Assembly (NCBI GenBank): GCA_946480995.1
Contig: CAMLMF010000055.1
Location: forward strand, 1-10,068
DNA from: an uncultured Bdellovibrio sp.
GTDB taxonomy: Bacteria > Bdellovibrionota > Bdellovibrionia > Bdellovibrionales > Bdellovibrionaceae
DNA length: 10,068 bases
Direction: 5' to 3'
Shown: piece after piece, positions 1 to 6,856 of the stretch
How positions within the stretch are numbered: position 1 is the stretch's first letter
Layout: the number at the start of each line of letters is the position of its first letter
The notes under the pieces: generated by a model
Told to the model about the DNA's origin: nothing
Seen by the model: only the letters and a program-made list of their open reading frames with translations
Database searches by the model: none
Position numbers and translations under genes: made by a program

Positions 1-834
1 GCTGCGGCAAAGAATATTGGGACTGGCCAAGATTTTTCCTTGGCCGCTAGATTCCATGGCATGCACATCAAAGGGCAGATCCAAAGGCGAAGTTTTATTT
101 GTGTCGATCACTTGTGCGGAATAACTTTTTGACCAATCTAAACCATATTTCAAACTGAAGGTGCGTTTGATTTCAACCACCGTAATTTGCACTTTCACAG
201 TCGGCGCGATGTCCAGACTGCTTTCGTCTTTTAAAACGGCTATTCCGAAAGGCTTTAGCAGTTGTTGATACTTTTTAAATAACAAATCCGTGGCGCTGAC
301 GCGAATTTCTGGAGAAGGCTGAAAAATGATTGTTTGCGGTGGCAATTTGGCATTCGCAAAAATTCTTTGAAAATAGCTTTGCGCTTCGTCTTGCAGGTTG
401 GCTGAAAGCTCGGCCCGCATTTGATAAGCAAATTCCCGACTGCGCGCTACATCTGCAAGGCGAGCCCAGTCTTTCATGCGGTACATGCGACCTTGTATTA
501 AAAGGTCACCATCTGCCACGTGTGCCGTTAAGCCAACAAAGTTTTTTAATTCTCTTTGTAAGTCCTCTAAAGAGTCCGTCTTTGCCGGATGCAGAACCTG
601 CACCGAATAGGATGCCTTACCGACTTTTAGAAGAGTTTTGCCTTCCCGCGACCCGCGAATCACTAACTGCGAACCTTGAACCTCAGCTTTCAAGATGTCG
701 CGATCTTGAATCCATACTGAAGATTGTCCCAGTAAGGGCACTCGTTGCGAGGTGCCCAAGGGCAATGTCAGATCTTGTGAATTTGCGAAGCTTAAAGACG
801 AAATAAAAATGCTGAAAAGAATAAAGTATTTCAT
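1..834 (-). CDS. cpaC: Tad/Flp pilus outer-membrane secretin, CpaC/RcpA family (partial, C-terminus outside the window)
   Basis: This gene reads from an ATG at 834 down to base 1 with no stop, giving 278 residues; the secretin barrel lies off the left edge. Residues 1-17 form a signal peptide (MKYFILFSIFISSLSFA). Residues about 20-82 match the pilus-assembly N-terminal domain of CpaC-type secretins (G-T-S-x-R-V-P, then V-I-R-G-S-R-E-G-K-T-L-L-K-V). A ring-forming, BON-like region follows. The secretin core begins at VKVQITVVEIKRTFSLKYG, and the last visible residues, GQGKILASPNIL, are the conserved secretin motif before the beta-barrel. In this family the protein forms the outer-membrane channel for Flp pilus export. 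The start is set by the signal peptide; no Shine-Dalgarno sequence is evident, so translation may depend on the kinase gene 76 nt upstream. Family assignment is firm; the choice of CpaC over another secretin rests on the N-terminal domain and the Tad context. Confidence 0.85.
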   Translation of the reverse strand, partial: MKYFILFSIFISSLSFANSQDLTLPLGTSQRVPLLGQSSVWIQDRDILKAEVQGSQLVIRGSREGKTLLKVGKASYSVQVLHPAKTDSLEDLQRELKNFVGLTAHVADGDLLIQGRMYRMKDWARLADVARSREFAYQMRAELSANLQDEAQSYFQRIFANAKLPPQTIIFQPSPEIRVSATDLLFKKYQQLLKPFGIAVLKDESSLDIAPTVKVQITVVEIKRTFSLKYGLDWSKSYSAQVIDTNKTSPLDLPFDVHAMESSGQGKILASPNILCRS

Positions 835-850
835 GCCGGAGCTTTAAAGC

Positions 851-902
851 AAAACCCACGCGGCCTTCAGGCGGTTTTAATGGAATCCCAGAGGCGGATT
901 CC
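851..902 (-). repeat. Inverted repeats between kinase and secretin genes; possible weak terminator or processing site
   Basis: The 76-nt gap holds a perfect 7-bp inverted repeat (GGAATCC at 882-888, GGATTCC at 896-902, 7-nt loop). Just beyond it on the minus strand, AAAACC (878-873) can pair with GGTTTT (856-851) around a small GCC/GGC stem, followed by a short T-rich stretch. The second structure could be a weak intrinsic terminator that lowers secretin expression relative to the kinase, but the U-tract is interrupted. The pairing is seen directly; any function is inference. Confidence 0.3.
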
Positions 903-910
903 GGACATGT

Positions 911-2017
911 TTAGCCGAGCGGCAATTCGAAGAACACCATGACCCCTTGGTCAGTGTTTTTAAACTGTAATTGCGATTGATGAGCTTTGAGGATTGATTG
1001 GCAGATCGTAAGCCCCAGCCCCGTGCCACTTGAGTGGTGCATCACATCTTCATCAATGTAAAAGGGCTTAGTAATTTTGCTGATAACCGAAGCGGGCAGC
1101 TGTGGTCCCTTATTGGACACCAAAAAACGCAAGCAGTTGCCACTGCGTAAGCTTTCTAAGTGAATTTCGCTGGCCTCATCACCAAACTTTGCGGCGTTAT
1201 GAATTAAACGTTGCACCACTTGTTTTATCAATCGCACATCGGCTTGCACGTTCAAGGGCTCTAGTTTGCTGTTGAGGCGTTGCTGCTTCTTGCTTAGCAA
1301 ATCACTGACTTCCTTTGGCAGACTGTCGTCGAACTGACTAAAAGCGACGCTTTGTTTGTCGATTTTCAGTTGATTGGTTTCAGCGCGAACCACCAACAAA
1401 ACATCGTCCACTAGATTTTTTAACTTATCAGCACTTTTTGAAATACGATTGACCATCAGTTTGTCTTCGTCACTTAGATTTGATTCTGCTAACAAAGATG
1501 AAAAACTTAAAATGGAAGTCAGGGGGGTTTTCAATTCGTGATTGATCAAAATCATAAAGTTTGATTTTGCGACGTCTAAACTTTTTAATTCCTCTAAAGC
1601 TTTCGCAAGATCAGCATTTTTTTTCTTCAACTCCTGACCTAGATTGTAGTGTTCCACCGCGCGTTCAACGGTATTGCCTAAATCCACAGGGTCCCACGGT
1701 TTGGTCAGATAACGAAATATCTGCCCTTTGTTGACAGCCATGATGACAGATTCAAGGTCGGTGTAACCCGTGAGCAGGATGCGAACTGTGTCAGGATGAG
1801 AAAGCAAAGTTTTTTCTAAAAACTCTACGCCAGTCATTTCTGGCATTCTTTGGTCAGTGATAATTAAAGAAACAGGTCCTGGATTTTTGGCCAGGATGTC
1901 TAACGCCTCTTTACCCGAAGTCGCCTTTAGTACTGTGAACTGCTTGCGGAACAGTCGTTCCAAGGCATCGACGTTATCAATTTCATCATCAACGCAAAGA
2001 ATTGTGTGCTTAGTCAT
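911..2017 (-). CDS. Soluble receiver-histidine kinase (REC-HisKA-HATPase)
   Basis: This is a 368-residue two-component protein with no membrane segment. Residues 1-120 form a receiver domain with acidic residues D10/D11, phosphoacceptor D55 in TDQRMPEMTG, T83 and K106-P107. A helical linker (about 125-147) leads to a HisKA dimerisation domain with H160 in NHELKTPL. The C-terminal third is an ATPase domain with an HNAAKFG N-box and a GTGLGL G-box. Its G1 box reads SNKGPQLP, with Asn where Asp is usual and the second Gly replaced. An N-terminal receiver on a cytoplasmic kinase implies that an upstream kinase or phosphotransfer protein controls its activity. The start at 2017 places the receiver at the N-terminus as in the family; an ATG at 2083 would add 22 residues without domain character, and neither has a clear Shine-Dalgarno sequence. 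It is transcribed toward the secretin, so control of the pilus locus is a reasonable inference. Confidence 0.88.
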   Translation of the reverse strand: MTKHTILCVDDEIDNVDALERLFRKQFTVLKATSGKEALDILAKNPGPVSLIITDQRMPEMTGVEFLEKTLLSHPDTVRILLTGYTDLESVIMAVNKGQIFRYLTKPWDPVDLGNTVERAVEHYNLGQELKKKNADLAKALEELKSLDVAKSNFMILINHELKTPLTSILSFSSLLAESNLSDEDKLMVNRISKSADKLKNLVDDVLLVVRAETNQLKIDKQSVAFSQFDDSLPKEVSDLLSKKQQRLNSKLEPLNVQADVRLIKQVVQRLIHNAAKFGDEASEIHLESLRSGNCLRFLVSNKGPQLPASVISKITKPFYIDEDVMHHSSGTGLGLTICQSILKAHQSQLQFKNTDQGVMVFFELPLG

Positions 2018-2231
2018 ATTAGGTAGTGTAGAATTTGAAAAAGATCCGTGCAAAGTATTTTGCGCAGGTCCACTTGTTGTCATGGAGGATGACAGGGAAT
2101 AAGGACTGGGCTCTGGTCCAGTTTCATAATGTTTCCACAGTTTTGCTCAGAAATGAGTCAAGTCTGCGTCTTCTCCTGACGATAATTGAAACGATAAGAA
2201 GAATTTTTTTATCCTTTTCAGGAGATCGAGT
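2018..2231. other. Divergent intergenic region between kinase and Gly/Met protein
   Basis: This 214-nt region must hold the start signals for both flanking genes. On the plus strand there are -10-like hexamers CATAAT (2125-2130) and GATAAT (2181-2186), but neither has a convincing -35 at normal spacing. A small ACTGG/CCAGT inverted repeat lies at 2105-2122. No promoter can be called with confidence. Confidence 0.3.
2172..2225 (+). promoter_or_regulatory. Leader hairpin that would sequester the ribosome binding site of the Gly/Met protein
   Basis: TCTCCTGA (2172-2179) is the exact reverse complement of TCAGGAGA (2218-2225), which contains the AGGAGA Shine-Dalgarno sequence of the gene starting at 2232. 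Inside the loop, GATAAGAAG (2193-2201) can pair with TTTTTTATC (2205-2213) using two G-U pairs. The result is a two-level stem closing over the ribosome binding site. The pairing is seen directly. That it acts as a translational switch or RNA thermometer is inference, and requires transcription to start upstream of 2172. Confidence 0.5.
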
Positions 2232-4184
2232 ATGAGAATTTCGATGCGCATTGCAACTCTCTTCACATTAGTGACAGGTTTTGCAGTAGGTGCTCAGGCC
2301 CAATCAGGAATGTGGGGAGCCGGAGTTTACGGTGGCATGCAAGCATGTCCTTATCCCTATGCTGCGGCTGAAGGCTCTAGCAGTCATTTGGATGACATCA
2401 AAGAAGCGCAAGAAGCGATTTCTGAAGCACAAAAGCAAATTCGCGAAAAGAAATCAGAAAAAAGAAGATTAACAAGCGACCTAGCTAAGGCACGTAAAAA
2501 TGTCGAAGGTGTTGTGCGTGAAGAATTCACGACATTCATGTTCGATCACATTGAAAATACGAACAAGTGTACAGACTATGCGGCGTTGGCAGTAGATCCA
2601 AAAGGTTCCGTTTCTCAAGTTGCTGAAGGTGGCAAGGTCGTTACTCCGACAAAACCAGATGGCACTCCATCGAATGGAAAAGCAATTACAGGTTTCAGTC
2701 TTGAACAGTGGAAAAATCTTTGCGATCCGAACAAGCCGGGCGCTGTGAGTGGTGCCGTTTGTGATGGTGCTGATTATCGCCAACCTACAAAAGGTCGTGC
2801 CACAGCCCAAGATTGTAAGACGGGTTTGATCGAGTATCGTAACAAGTATACTCAATCTGGAAAGCTGCAGTCTGAAATCGAAGCTTTAGAAAATGCGGTT
2901 CGCCAAGCAAAAGACAATATCAAGGATTCACGCAAGAGCCTTGCGGAAGAGCGCAGAGAACAACAACGTGAAGCTCGCGAAGCGCAACTTGAGGGCGGCG
3001 TTTGCGTAGGTTGTATCGCGCAAGGTGCTGGTTACCAATATCGTAAACCAGAAACTGACATGGGTTCTGTGTTAGGTAACTTTGCTCTTGGCGGGATTTC
3101 TTTACTTGCAGGTTATCAAACAAATAAAATGATCGCCGGTTACAATGCGCAAAACGGTTGGGAGACCAATCCGTATGCGTCGATGGGCTACGGTTATGGT
3201 CTTGGTGCAATCGGTACCGGGATCGGCCAGCTGGTTGGTGGTGGCAGTGGTATCTATGGCTCGATGAGCGGTGGTATCGGAGCAGGTGCTTTTGGTTGCG
3301 CAGGCAACAACGGTGGACCTTACGGTATGGCCGGTCCTTATGGTGGAATGAACGGCAATGGCATGTGGGGAAATCCCTATGGCATGGCAGGCCTTGGTGG
3401 TCTAGGTGGCGGCATGGGCGGAGGAATTTATCTTCCGGGCATGGGTCCTTGGGGCATGAATGGTCCATACGGCATGGGCGGTATGGGTGGTATGGGCGGC
3501 ATGGGTATGGGAATACCAATGATGGGCGGTCCATTCGGTGGTGCCTTGGGCGGTGCTTTTGGTGGTGGATTTGGGATTCCAATGTCTGGCGGTATGGGCA
3601 TACCGATGTCAGGAGGTATGGGAATTCCAATGATGGGTGGTCCATTCGGTGGCGCCTTGGGCGGTGCTTTGGGCGGCGGATTCGGAATTCCAATGTCCGG
3701 CGGCATGGGCATACCGATGATGGGTGGTATGGGAATTCCAATGATGGGTGGTCCATTTGGCGGTGCCTTGGGCGGTGCTCTTGGTGGCGGAATGGGAATT
3801 CCAATGTCAGGCGGTATGGGTATACCAATGATGGGTGGAATGGGCATCCCGATGATGGGCAACATGGCCGGTGGCCTGGGCTCAATGCAAATGCAGCAAC
3901 AAATGATGCAAATGCAAATGCAACAGTACCAAATGTACATGCAACAACAGCAAACTTACATGCAACAGCAAATGCAAAAACAACAAGCGGTGGCAAGCTT
4001 ACAACAAGAGCTTTACGGCTTGTTATATCGTATCCAGCAAATTCAATACGGTGGCGGCAGCTATATCGGTGGATCCATCGGTGGTAGCATCGGAATCGGG
4101 ACCGGCGGAGCAGGCATTACGCCTCTTCCTGGTAGCGTCGGAACGGGCACTGGTGGAACAGCGCCAATCCCGGCAGCTCGATAA
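2232..4184 (+). CDS. Secreted coiled-coil, Gly/Met-repeat and Gln/Met-rich protein
   Basis: A 650-residue protein of no recognised enzymatic family. The ATG at 2232 follows AGGAGA at good spacing. Residues 1-24 are a signal peptide (MRISMRIATLFTLVTGFAVG, then AQAQ). Residues about 52-92 and 212-253 are charged heptad-like helices, probably coiled coils, flanking a middle domain with C113, C164, C177 and C195. A CVGC pair (C258, C261) follows; C39 and C356 bring the total to eight cysteines. From about residue 275 the chain is Gly-rich, then holds three 37-residue tandem repeats (427-537) built on GIPM octapeptides. A Gln/Met tract (551-585) and a Gly-rich tail end the protein. The composition suggests an envelope or surface structural protein, adhesin or metal-interacting protein, but nothing decides between them. 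It sits between two halves of a Tad pilus locus, and is followed by a terminator-like hairpin at 4212. A link to the host-interaction locus of Bdellovibrio is suspected from memory only. Confidence 0.88.
   Translation: MRISMRIATLFTLVTGFAVGAQAQSGMWGAGVYGGMQACPYPYAAAEGSSSHLDDIKEAQEAISEAQKQIREKKSEKRRLTSDLAKARKNVEGVVREEFTTFMFDHIENTNKCTDYAALAVDPKGSVSQVAEGGKVVTPTKPDGTPSNGKAITGFSLEQWKNLCDPNKPGAVSGAVCDGADYRQPTKGRATAQDCKTGLIEYRNKYTQSGKLQSEIEALENAVRQAKDNIKDSRKSLAEERREQQREAREAQLEGGVCVGCIAQGAGYQYRKPETDMGSVLGNFALGGISLLAGYQTNKMIAGYNAQNGWETNPYASMGYGYGLGAIGTGIGQLVGGGSGIYGSMSGGIGAGAFGCAGNNGGPYGMAGPYGGMNGNGMWGNPYGMAGLGGLGGGMGGGIYLPGMGPWGMNGPYGMGGMGGMGGMGMGIPMMGGPFGGALGGAFGGGFGIPMSGGMGIPMSGGMGIPMMGGPFGGALGGALGGGFGIPMSGGMGIPMMGGMGIPMMGGPFGGALGGALGGGMGIPMSGGMGIPMMGGMGIPMMGNMAGGLGSMQMQQQMMQMQMQQYQMYMQQQQTYMQQQMQKQQAVASLQQELYGLLYRIQQIQYGGGSYIGGSIGGSIGIGTGGAGITPLPGSVGTGTGGTAPIPAAR
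3510..3866 (+). repeat. Three 111-bp in-frame tandem repeats plus one extra 24-bp unit
   Basis: Units lie at 3510-3620, 3621-3731 and 3732-3842, followed by a degenerate octapeptide unit at 3843-3866. Each unit encodes a 21-residue block starting GIPMMGGPFGGALGG and two octapeptides of the form GIPM[S/M]GGM. There are ten GIPM motifs in all. The copies differ mainly at third codon positions, so the protein repeat is better conserved than the DNA, as expected under selection on the protein. Confidence 0.95.
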
Positions 4185-4211
4185 TTCGCATTATTTAGTT
4201 AAATTTAAACG

Positions 4212-4245
4212 GGCCCTCTGCTAAAACAGAGGGCCTTATGCTTTT
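4212..4245 (+). terminator. Terminator-like hairpin overlapping the amidohydrolase start
   Basis: A perfect 9-bp stem (GGCCCTCTG at 4212-4220, CAGAGGGCC at 4227-4235) with loop CTAAAA is followed by TTATGCTTTTT. This is a plausible intrinsic terminator for the Gly/Met gene ending at 4184. The U-tract is broken by the start codon of the next gene (4238-4240), so read-through is likely. The 3' arm carries AGAGGG, the only apparent Shine-Dalgarno sequence for that gene. Confidence 0.7.
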
Positions 4246-5497
4246 TAAAATCCCTCGTCTTTATGACAGTCACACTCATTTCATTGCCACCGGAGAATTT
4301 GCGGGTGGACTTGCTTTAGGGGAACTTAAAAGTGCCGCGGACGTAGCAAAAATTCCTTTAAAGAGTTCTTACTATCGAGGTGAGTGGTTGATGGGTTTTG
4401 GCTGGAACGAAGCCGCGTGGCCGGAACCTCCGCATAAAAAAATCTTAGATCTTATTTTTCCCCACAATCCAGTTTTCTTTGCACGCATGGACGGCCATCG
4501 TTGTTGGGTGAATTCAAAGGCGTTAGAGCATTTAGGTTTTGCATCGGAAACCGGCGTGCTGATAGAAAAAGAGCATCTGCAAGCCTGGGATCGTTTACCT
4601 GATTATACCAAAGAACAACAGCGCGGACACATTTTGACCGCCTGTCGCGTATTCAATGCCTCCGGCTTCACGCACGTGCGAGATATGTCTTGCACAGAAT
4701 CGCTGTGGCACAATCTGGTATCGATGTCAGATGCTAAAGAGTTGACTTTAGCGATTGAAGAAAACGTAACTTCCCATGATCTGAACGACTTCGATCAGGT
4801 TTTGGATTTATGCGTGCGCGGGAAAAAATCAGAAACACCTTATGTGCGCATGAAAGGTGTGAAGGTCTTTTACGATGGATCTTTGGGTTCACAAACGGCT
4901 TATCTTTCAAAGCCCTACAATGGGAAAGCAGCGGGTCCGCAAGGAGCTCCTCTGTGGGACCTTTCTGCGATGGAAGAGGTCCTTAAACGAACGTGGGCTG
5001 CGGGACTTGAGTTTTCCGTGCACACCATCGGTGATGAAGCAGCTCATCAGATGGTGGACTTAGCCCGAAGAGTTTCTGCAAAGGGCTCTGTCGGTCGTTT
5101 AAATATCGAACACGCGCAACTGTTAAGACCTGAAACTATTCAAATGATGAAGCCTCTGCACGTGCGTTGCCATATGCAACCTTGTCACTGGTTAAGCGAT
5201 AGGGTGTGGTTGCAAGAAAAGTTAGGCGATCTTTATAAGTACGTGTTCCCGTGGGAAGCGTTAAGACTGGCGCAAATTCCGATATCTTTTGGTTGTGACA
5301 GTCCGGTGGAGCCACCTTCATTCTTACGCAACAAAGAAGCCTTAGAAAAAAGTGTGCAGGCGGGTATTCGCAAATTTAATGGCGACCTCAGTGTCGCCCA
5401 CTCGCATCCGGATGCTGGTTTTATGGATTCATACACAATTATTGAAGATGACAAAATCAAAGAAGTTGTTTTCGCTGGAAACAAGATTTCACTTTAA
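4238..5497 (+). CDS. YtcJ-like metal-dependent amidohydrolase, short form
   Basis: A 419-residue hydrolase of the amidohydrolase superfamily (Amidohydro_3/YtcJ-like). The metal-binding HxH motif is at H12-T-H14 in YDSHTHF. Other family blocks are KVFYDGSLGSQTAY (K209, D213), HTIGDEAA (H262), NIEHAQ (H292) and FGCDSPVEPP (D354). Family members hydrolyse amide or related C-N bonds, but the substrate cannot be told from sequence. Most relatives are about 540 residues and have an N-terminal beta-sandwich strand set before the HxH; here only 11 residues precede it, so this is a barrel-only form. The ATG at 4238 lies two bases after a hairpin and has AGAGGG upstream; the next in-frame Met would lose the HxH. 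Its 3' end overlaps the convergent gene at 5489 by 9 bp. Likely cytoplasmic, and co-transcribed with the Gly/Met gene only by read-through. Confidence 0.85.
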   Translation: MLFKIPRLYDSHTHFIATGEFAGGLALGELKSAADVAKIPLKSSYYRGEWLMGFGWNEAAWPEPPHKKILDLIFPHNPVFFARMDGHRCWVNSKALEHLGFASETGVLIEKEHLQAWDRLPDYTKEQQRGHILTACRVFNASGFTHVRDMSCTESLWHNLVSMSDAKELTLAIEENVTSHDLNDFDQVLDLCVRGKKSETPYVRMKGVKVFYDGSLGSQTAYLSKPYNGKAAGPQGAPLWDLSAMEEVLKRTWAAGLEFSVHTIGDEAAHQMVDLARRVSAKGSVGRLNIEHAQLLRPETIQMMKPLHVRCHMQPCHWLSDRVWLQEKLGDLYKYVFPWEALRLAQIPISFGCDSPVEPPSFLRNKEALEKSVQAGIRKFNGDLSVAHSHPDAGFMDSYTIIEDDKIKEVVFAGNKISL

Positions 5498-6361
5498 AGA
5501 AGTCTTGTTCCAATCAATGCGTTTTCCCTTAGCTGAAGCATAAATAACACTGGCTGCAATAATTGCGGCCGCAGTGTAAAGCAGGGGTTTATTTTCCTCA
5601 ATCCATGAACCTTTGTCAGAAGCCTTGGCTATTTTAAGCAGACAGCTTTCGTTGAAAAAAATCACACCACGATTGCTCGTTTCAAAGTCTTGTACGTTCG
5701 ACGAAAAACCTTCGCAGGTTCCATCGATCAAATTTTCAAAGACAAAGTGTTGATTCATCAGCTGCTCGAACGTACCAAAAAAATGCACCGGGGTGTGGGC
5801 GTTGGACATTAGCGTCCATTGATAGGCTGTCTTTGGCGACAAATTCAAACTGTCATCTAAATTAAAACTTTGCGATTCCACCAAAACTTTTTCGACCGCC
5901 GCAAATTTTTTGCCAAGTTGTTTTAACGAAACCACTTGCGAAGGGCAGCTTCGCAATAAAGGACCTTCATTCAATAGGGCTGCGGCTTTACAATACGTAT
6001 GTAAAAGTTCTTGATGCACAGGCGCGCTGTTCTTTTGTTCTAATAGACGATCTGTCAGATCGCGCACATAGCGCAAACTGGTTAATGTCAAAGGAGCTTC
6101 GCTTTGAATCTGCTTAATCTGCTGTAAGGCCACGGCACCGTCTTGCGGAGTAAAGTCTGCCAGTTGAAAAAGCTTATCTTCTTGTGCGGAATTCTTTTGC
6201 ACAATTAGTTGGGTATAATCCATGAAAGAATTTGTCCCGGGCCGCGAGGACACGAATTCGTTAAATCTAGCAGTTGCTGTGCCAGGCGCACGGATGACAA
6301 TATTTTGAGCTTGGGCAGTCAAAGTCCCAAGGAATGCACAGATCGCAAAGAATGACTTCAT
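5489..6361 (-). CDS. Unrecognised secreted protein with C-terminal membrane segment
   Basis: A 290-residue protein of no family I recognise. Residues 1-19 are a signal peptide (MKSFFAICAFLGTLTAQAQ). The exported part is mostly helical in character and has four cysteines (in HTYC, LRSC, DGTC and NESC) that could form two disulfides. Near the end, after ENKP, residues about 260-277 (LLYTAAAIIAASVIYASA) form a membrane segment followed by a basic tail (KGKR). This predicts a periplasmic domain anchored in the inner membrane by its C-terminus. The start has a strong AGGAGAG ribosome binding site. It lies 9 nt after the RcpC-like gene, so it is the last gene of the pilus run, and a role as an accessory assembly protein is inferred from position alone. 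Its last 9 bases overlap the convergent amidohydrolase. Confidence 0.8.
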   Translation of the reverse strand: MKSFFAICAFLGTLTAQAQNIVIRAPGTATARFNEFVSSRPGTNSFMDYTQLIVQKNSAQEDKLFQLADFTPQDGAVALQQIKQIQSEAPLTLTSLRYVRDLTDRLLEQKNSAPVHQELLHTYCKAAALLNEGPLLRSCPSQVVSLKQLGKKFAAVEKVLVESQSFNLDDSLNLSPKTAYQWTLMSNAHTPVHFFGTFEQLMNQHFVFENLIDGTCEGFSSNVQDFETSNRGVIFFNESCLLKIAKASDKGSWIEENKPLLYTAAAIIAASVIYASAKGKRIDWNKTSLK

Positions 6362-6370
6362 AAGACTCTC

Positions 6371-6856
6371 CTAATTTTGATATTCCACGCGCACGTGGTT
6401 TCTTTCGGTGGAAGTTAATTCAGAACCTTTTGTGTTGGGATTTTGCACGACCGCGATAAAGGGTCCGGCAAAACTTAAAAGTTTGGAACCTTCGCCGTCT
6501 TTCACCAGAACAGCATATTGCTGGGGATTCAGAGGAGCTCTTAAGAGCTTTAAGCGACTGCCCACTTTCAGTCCGCCTTTTTGTTTGTCATTCGAAGCCA
6601 GATATAAATCGACAACGCCACCTTGTTCGCCCACCAAAGACGCCAGCGATTCTGCGTTGGCGATTTCAATCGGCACAAGGGTTAGGCCGACGGGGATGAA
6701 GGTGTCGACAGAACGGGGCGCCGGCAAAAGAGTGTCGTTTTCAATTGCTGGGGGCGCGGATTCGCGGGTTGAAAGGTAAGAAATAAATCCCAGCACGACA
6801 AAGCCTAAAACCAGCGGATTACTTTTTATTTTTTGTACGATTTTTTGGTGCATCAT
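6371..6856 (-). CDS. Small RcpC/CpaB-like pilus assembly protein
   Basis: A 161-residue protein with a single membrane helix at about residues 14-28 (PLVLGFVVLGFISYL) and a probable periplasmic remainder. The segment IPVGLTLVPIEIANAESLAS, then GGVVDLYLAS, resembles the RcpC domain of CpaB/RcpC proteins (pattern GhraVTIxV...VDV). Those proteins act in the periplasm with the secretin during Flp pilus assembly. Family members are usually 250-300 residues and include an SAF domain ahead of this part, which is not evident here, so this is a reduced form or a distant analogue. Start choice: MM at 6856/6853 with AAAGGA upstream. The first 38 bp overlap the end of the mini-pseudopilin gene in another frame, which suggests translational coupling. 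Assignment depends on motif resemblance and context and is moderate. Confidence 0.6.
   Translation of the reverse strand: MMHQKIVQKIKSNPLVLGFVVLGFISYLSTRESAPPAIENDTLLPAPRSVDTFIPVGLTLVPIEIANAESLASLVGEQGGVVDLYLASNDKQKGGLKVGSRLKLLRAPLNPQQYAVLVKDGEGSKLLSFAGPFIAVVQNPNTKGSELTSTERNHVRVEYQN

Noticed and set aside
330..806. A 158-residue plus-strand open frame
   Set aside because: It lies opposite the secretin gene, which has a signal peptide and family motifs; this frame has none.
2186..2215. TTGAAA with TATCCT at 18-bp spacing as a promoter for the Gly/Met gene
   Set aside because: Transcription would start at about 2222, inside the ribosome binding site, leaving almost no leader.
3510..3866. CRISPR-like or mobile repeat array
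   Set aside because: The repeats are contiguous, in frame and protein coding, with no spacers.
3428..3940. A 170-residue Pro/Ile-rich open frame on the minus strand with collagen-like look
   Set aside because: It is the reverse complement of the Gly/Met repeats; periodicity comes from the sense gene.
2920..3996. A 358-residue open frame on the minus strand opposite the Gly/Met gene
   Set aside because: It mirrors the repetitive GGT/GGC/ATG codons of the real gene, has improbable His/Arg/Pro-rich composition and no ribosome binding site.
3158..4087. A 309-residue plus-strand open frame rich in Trp and Arg
   Set aside because: It is a shifted frame of the Gly/Met gene, kept open by low-complexity codons.
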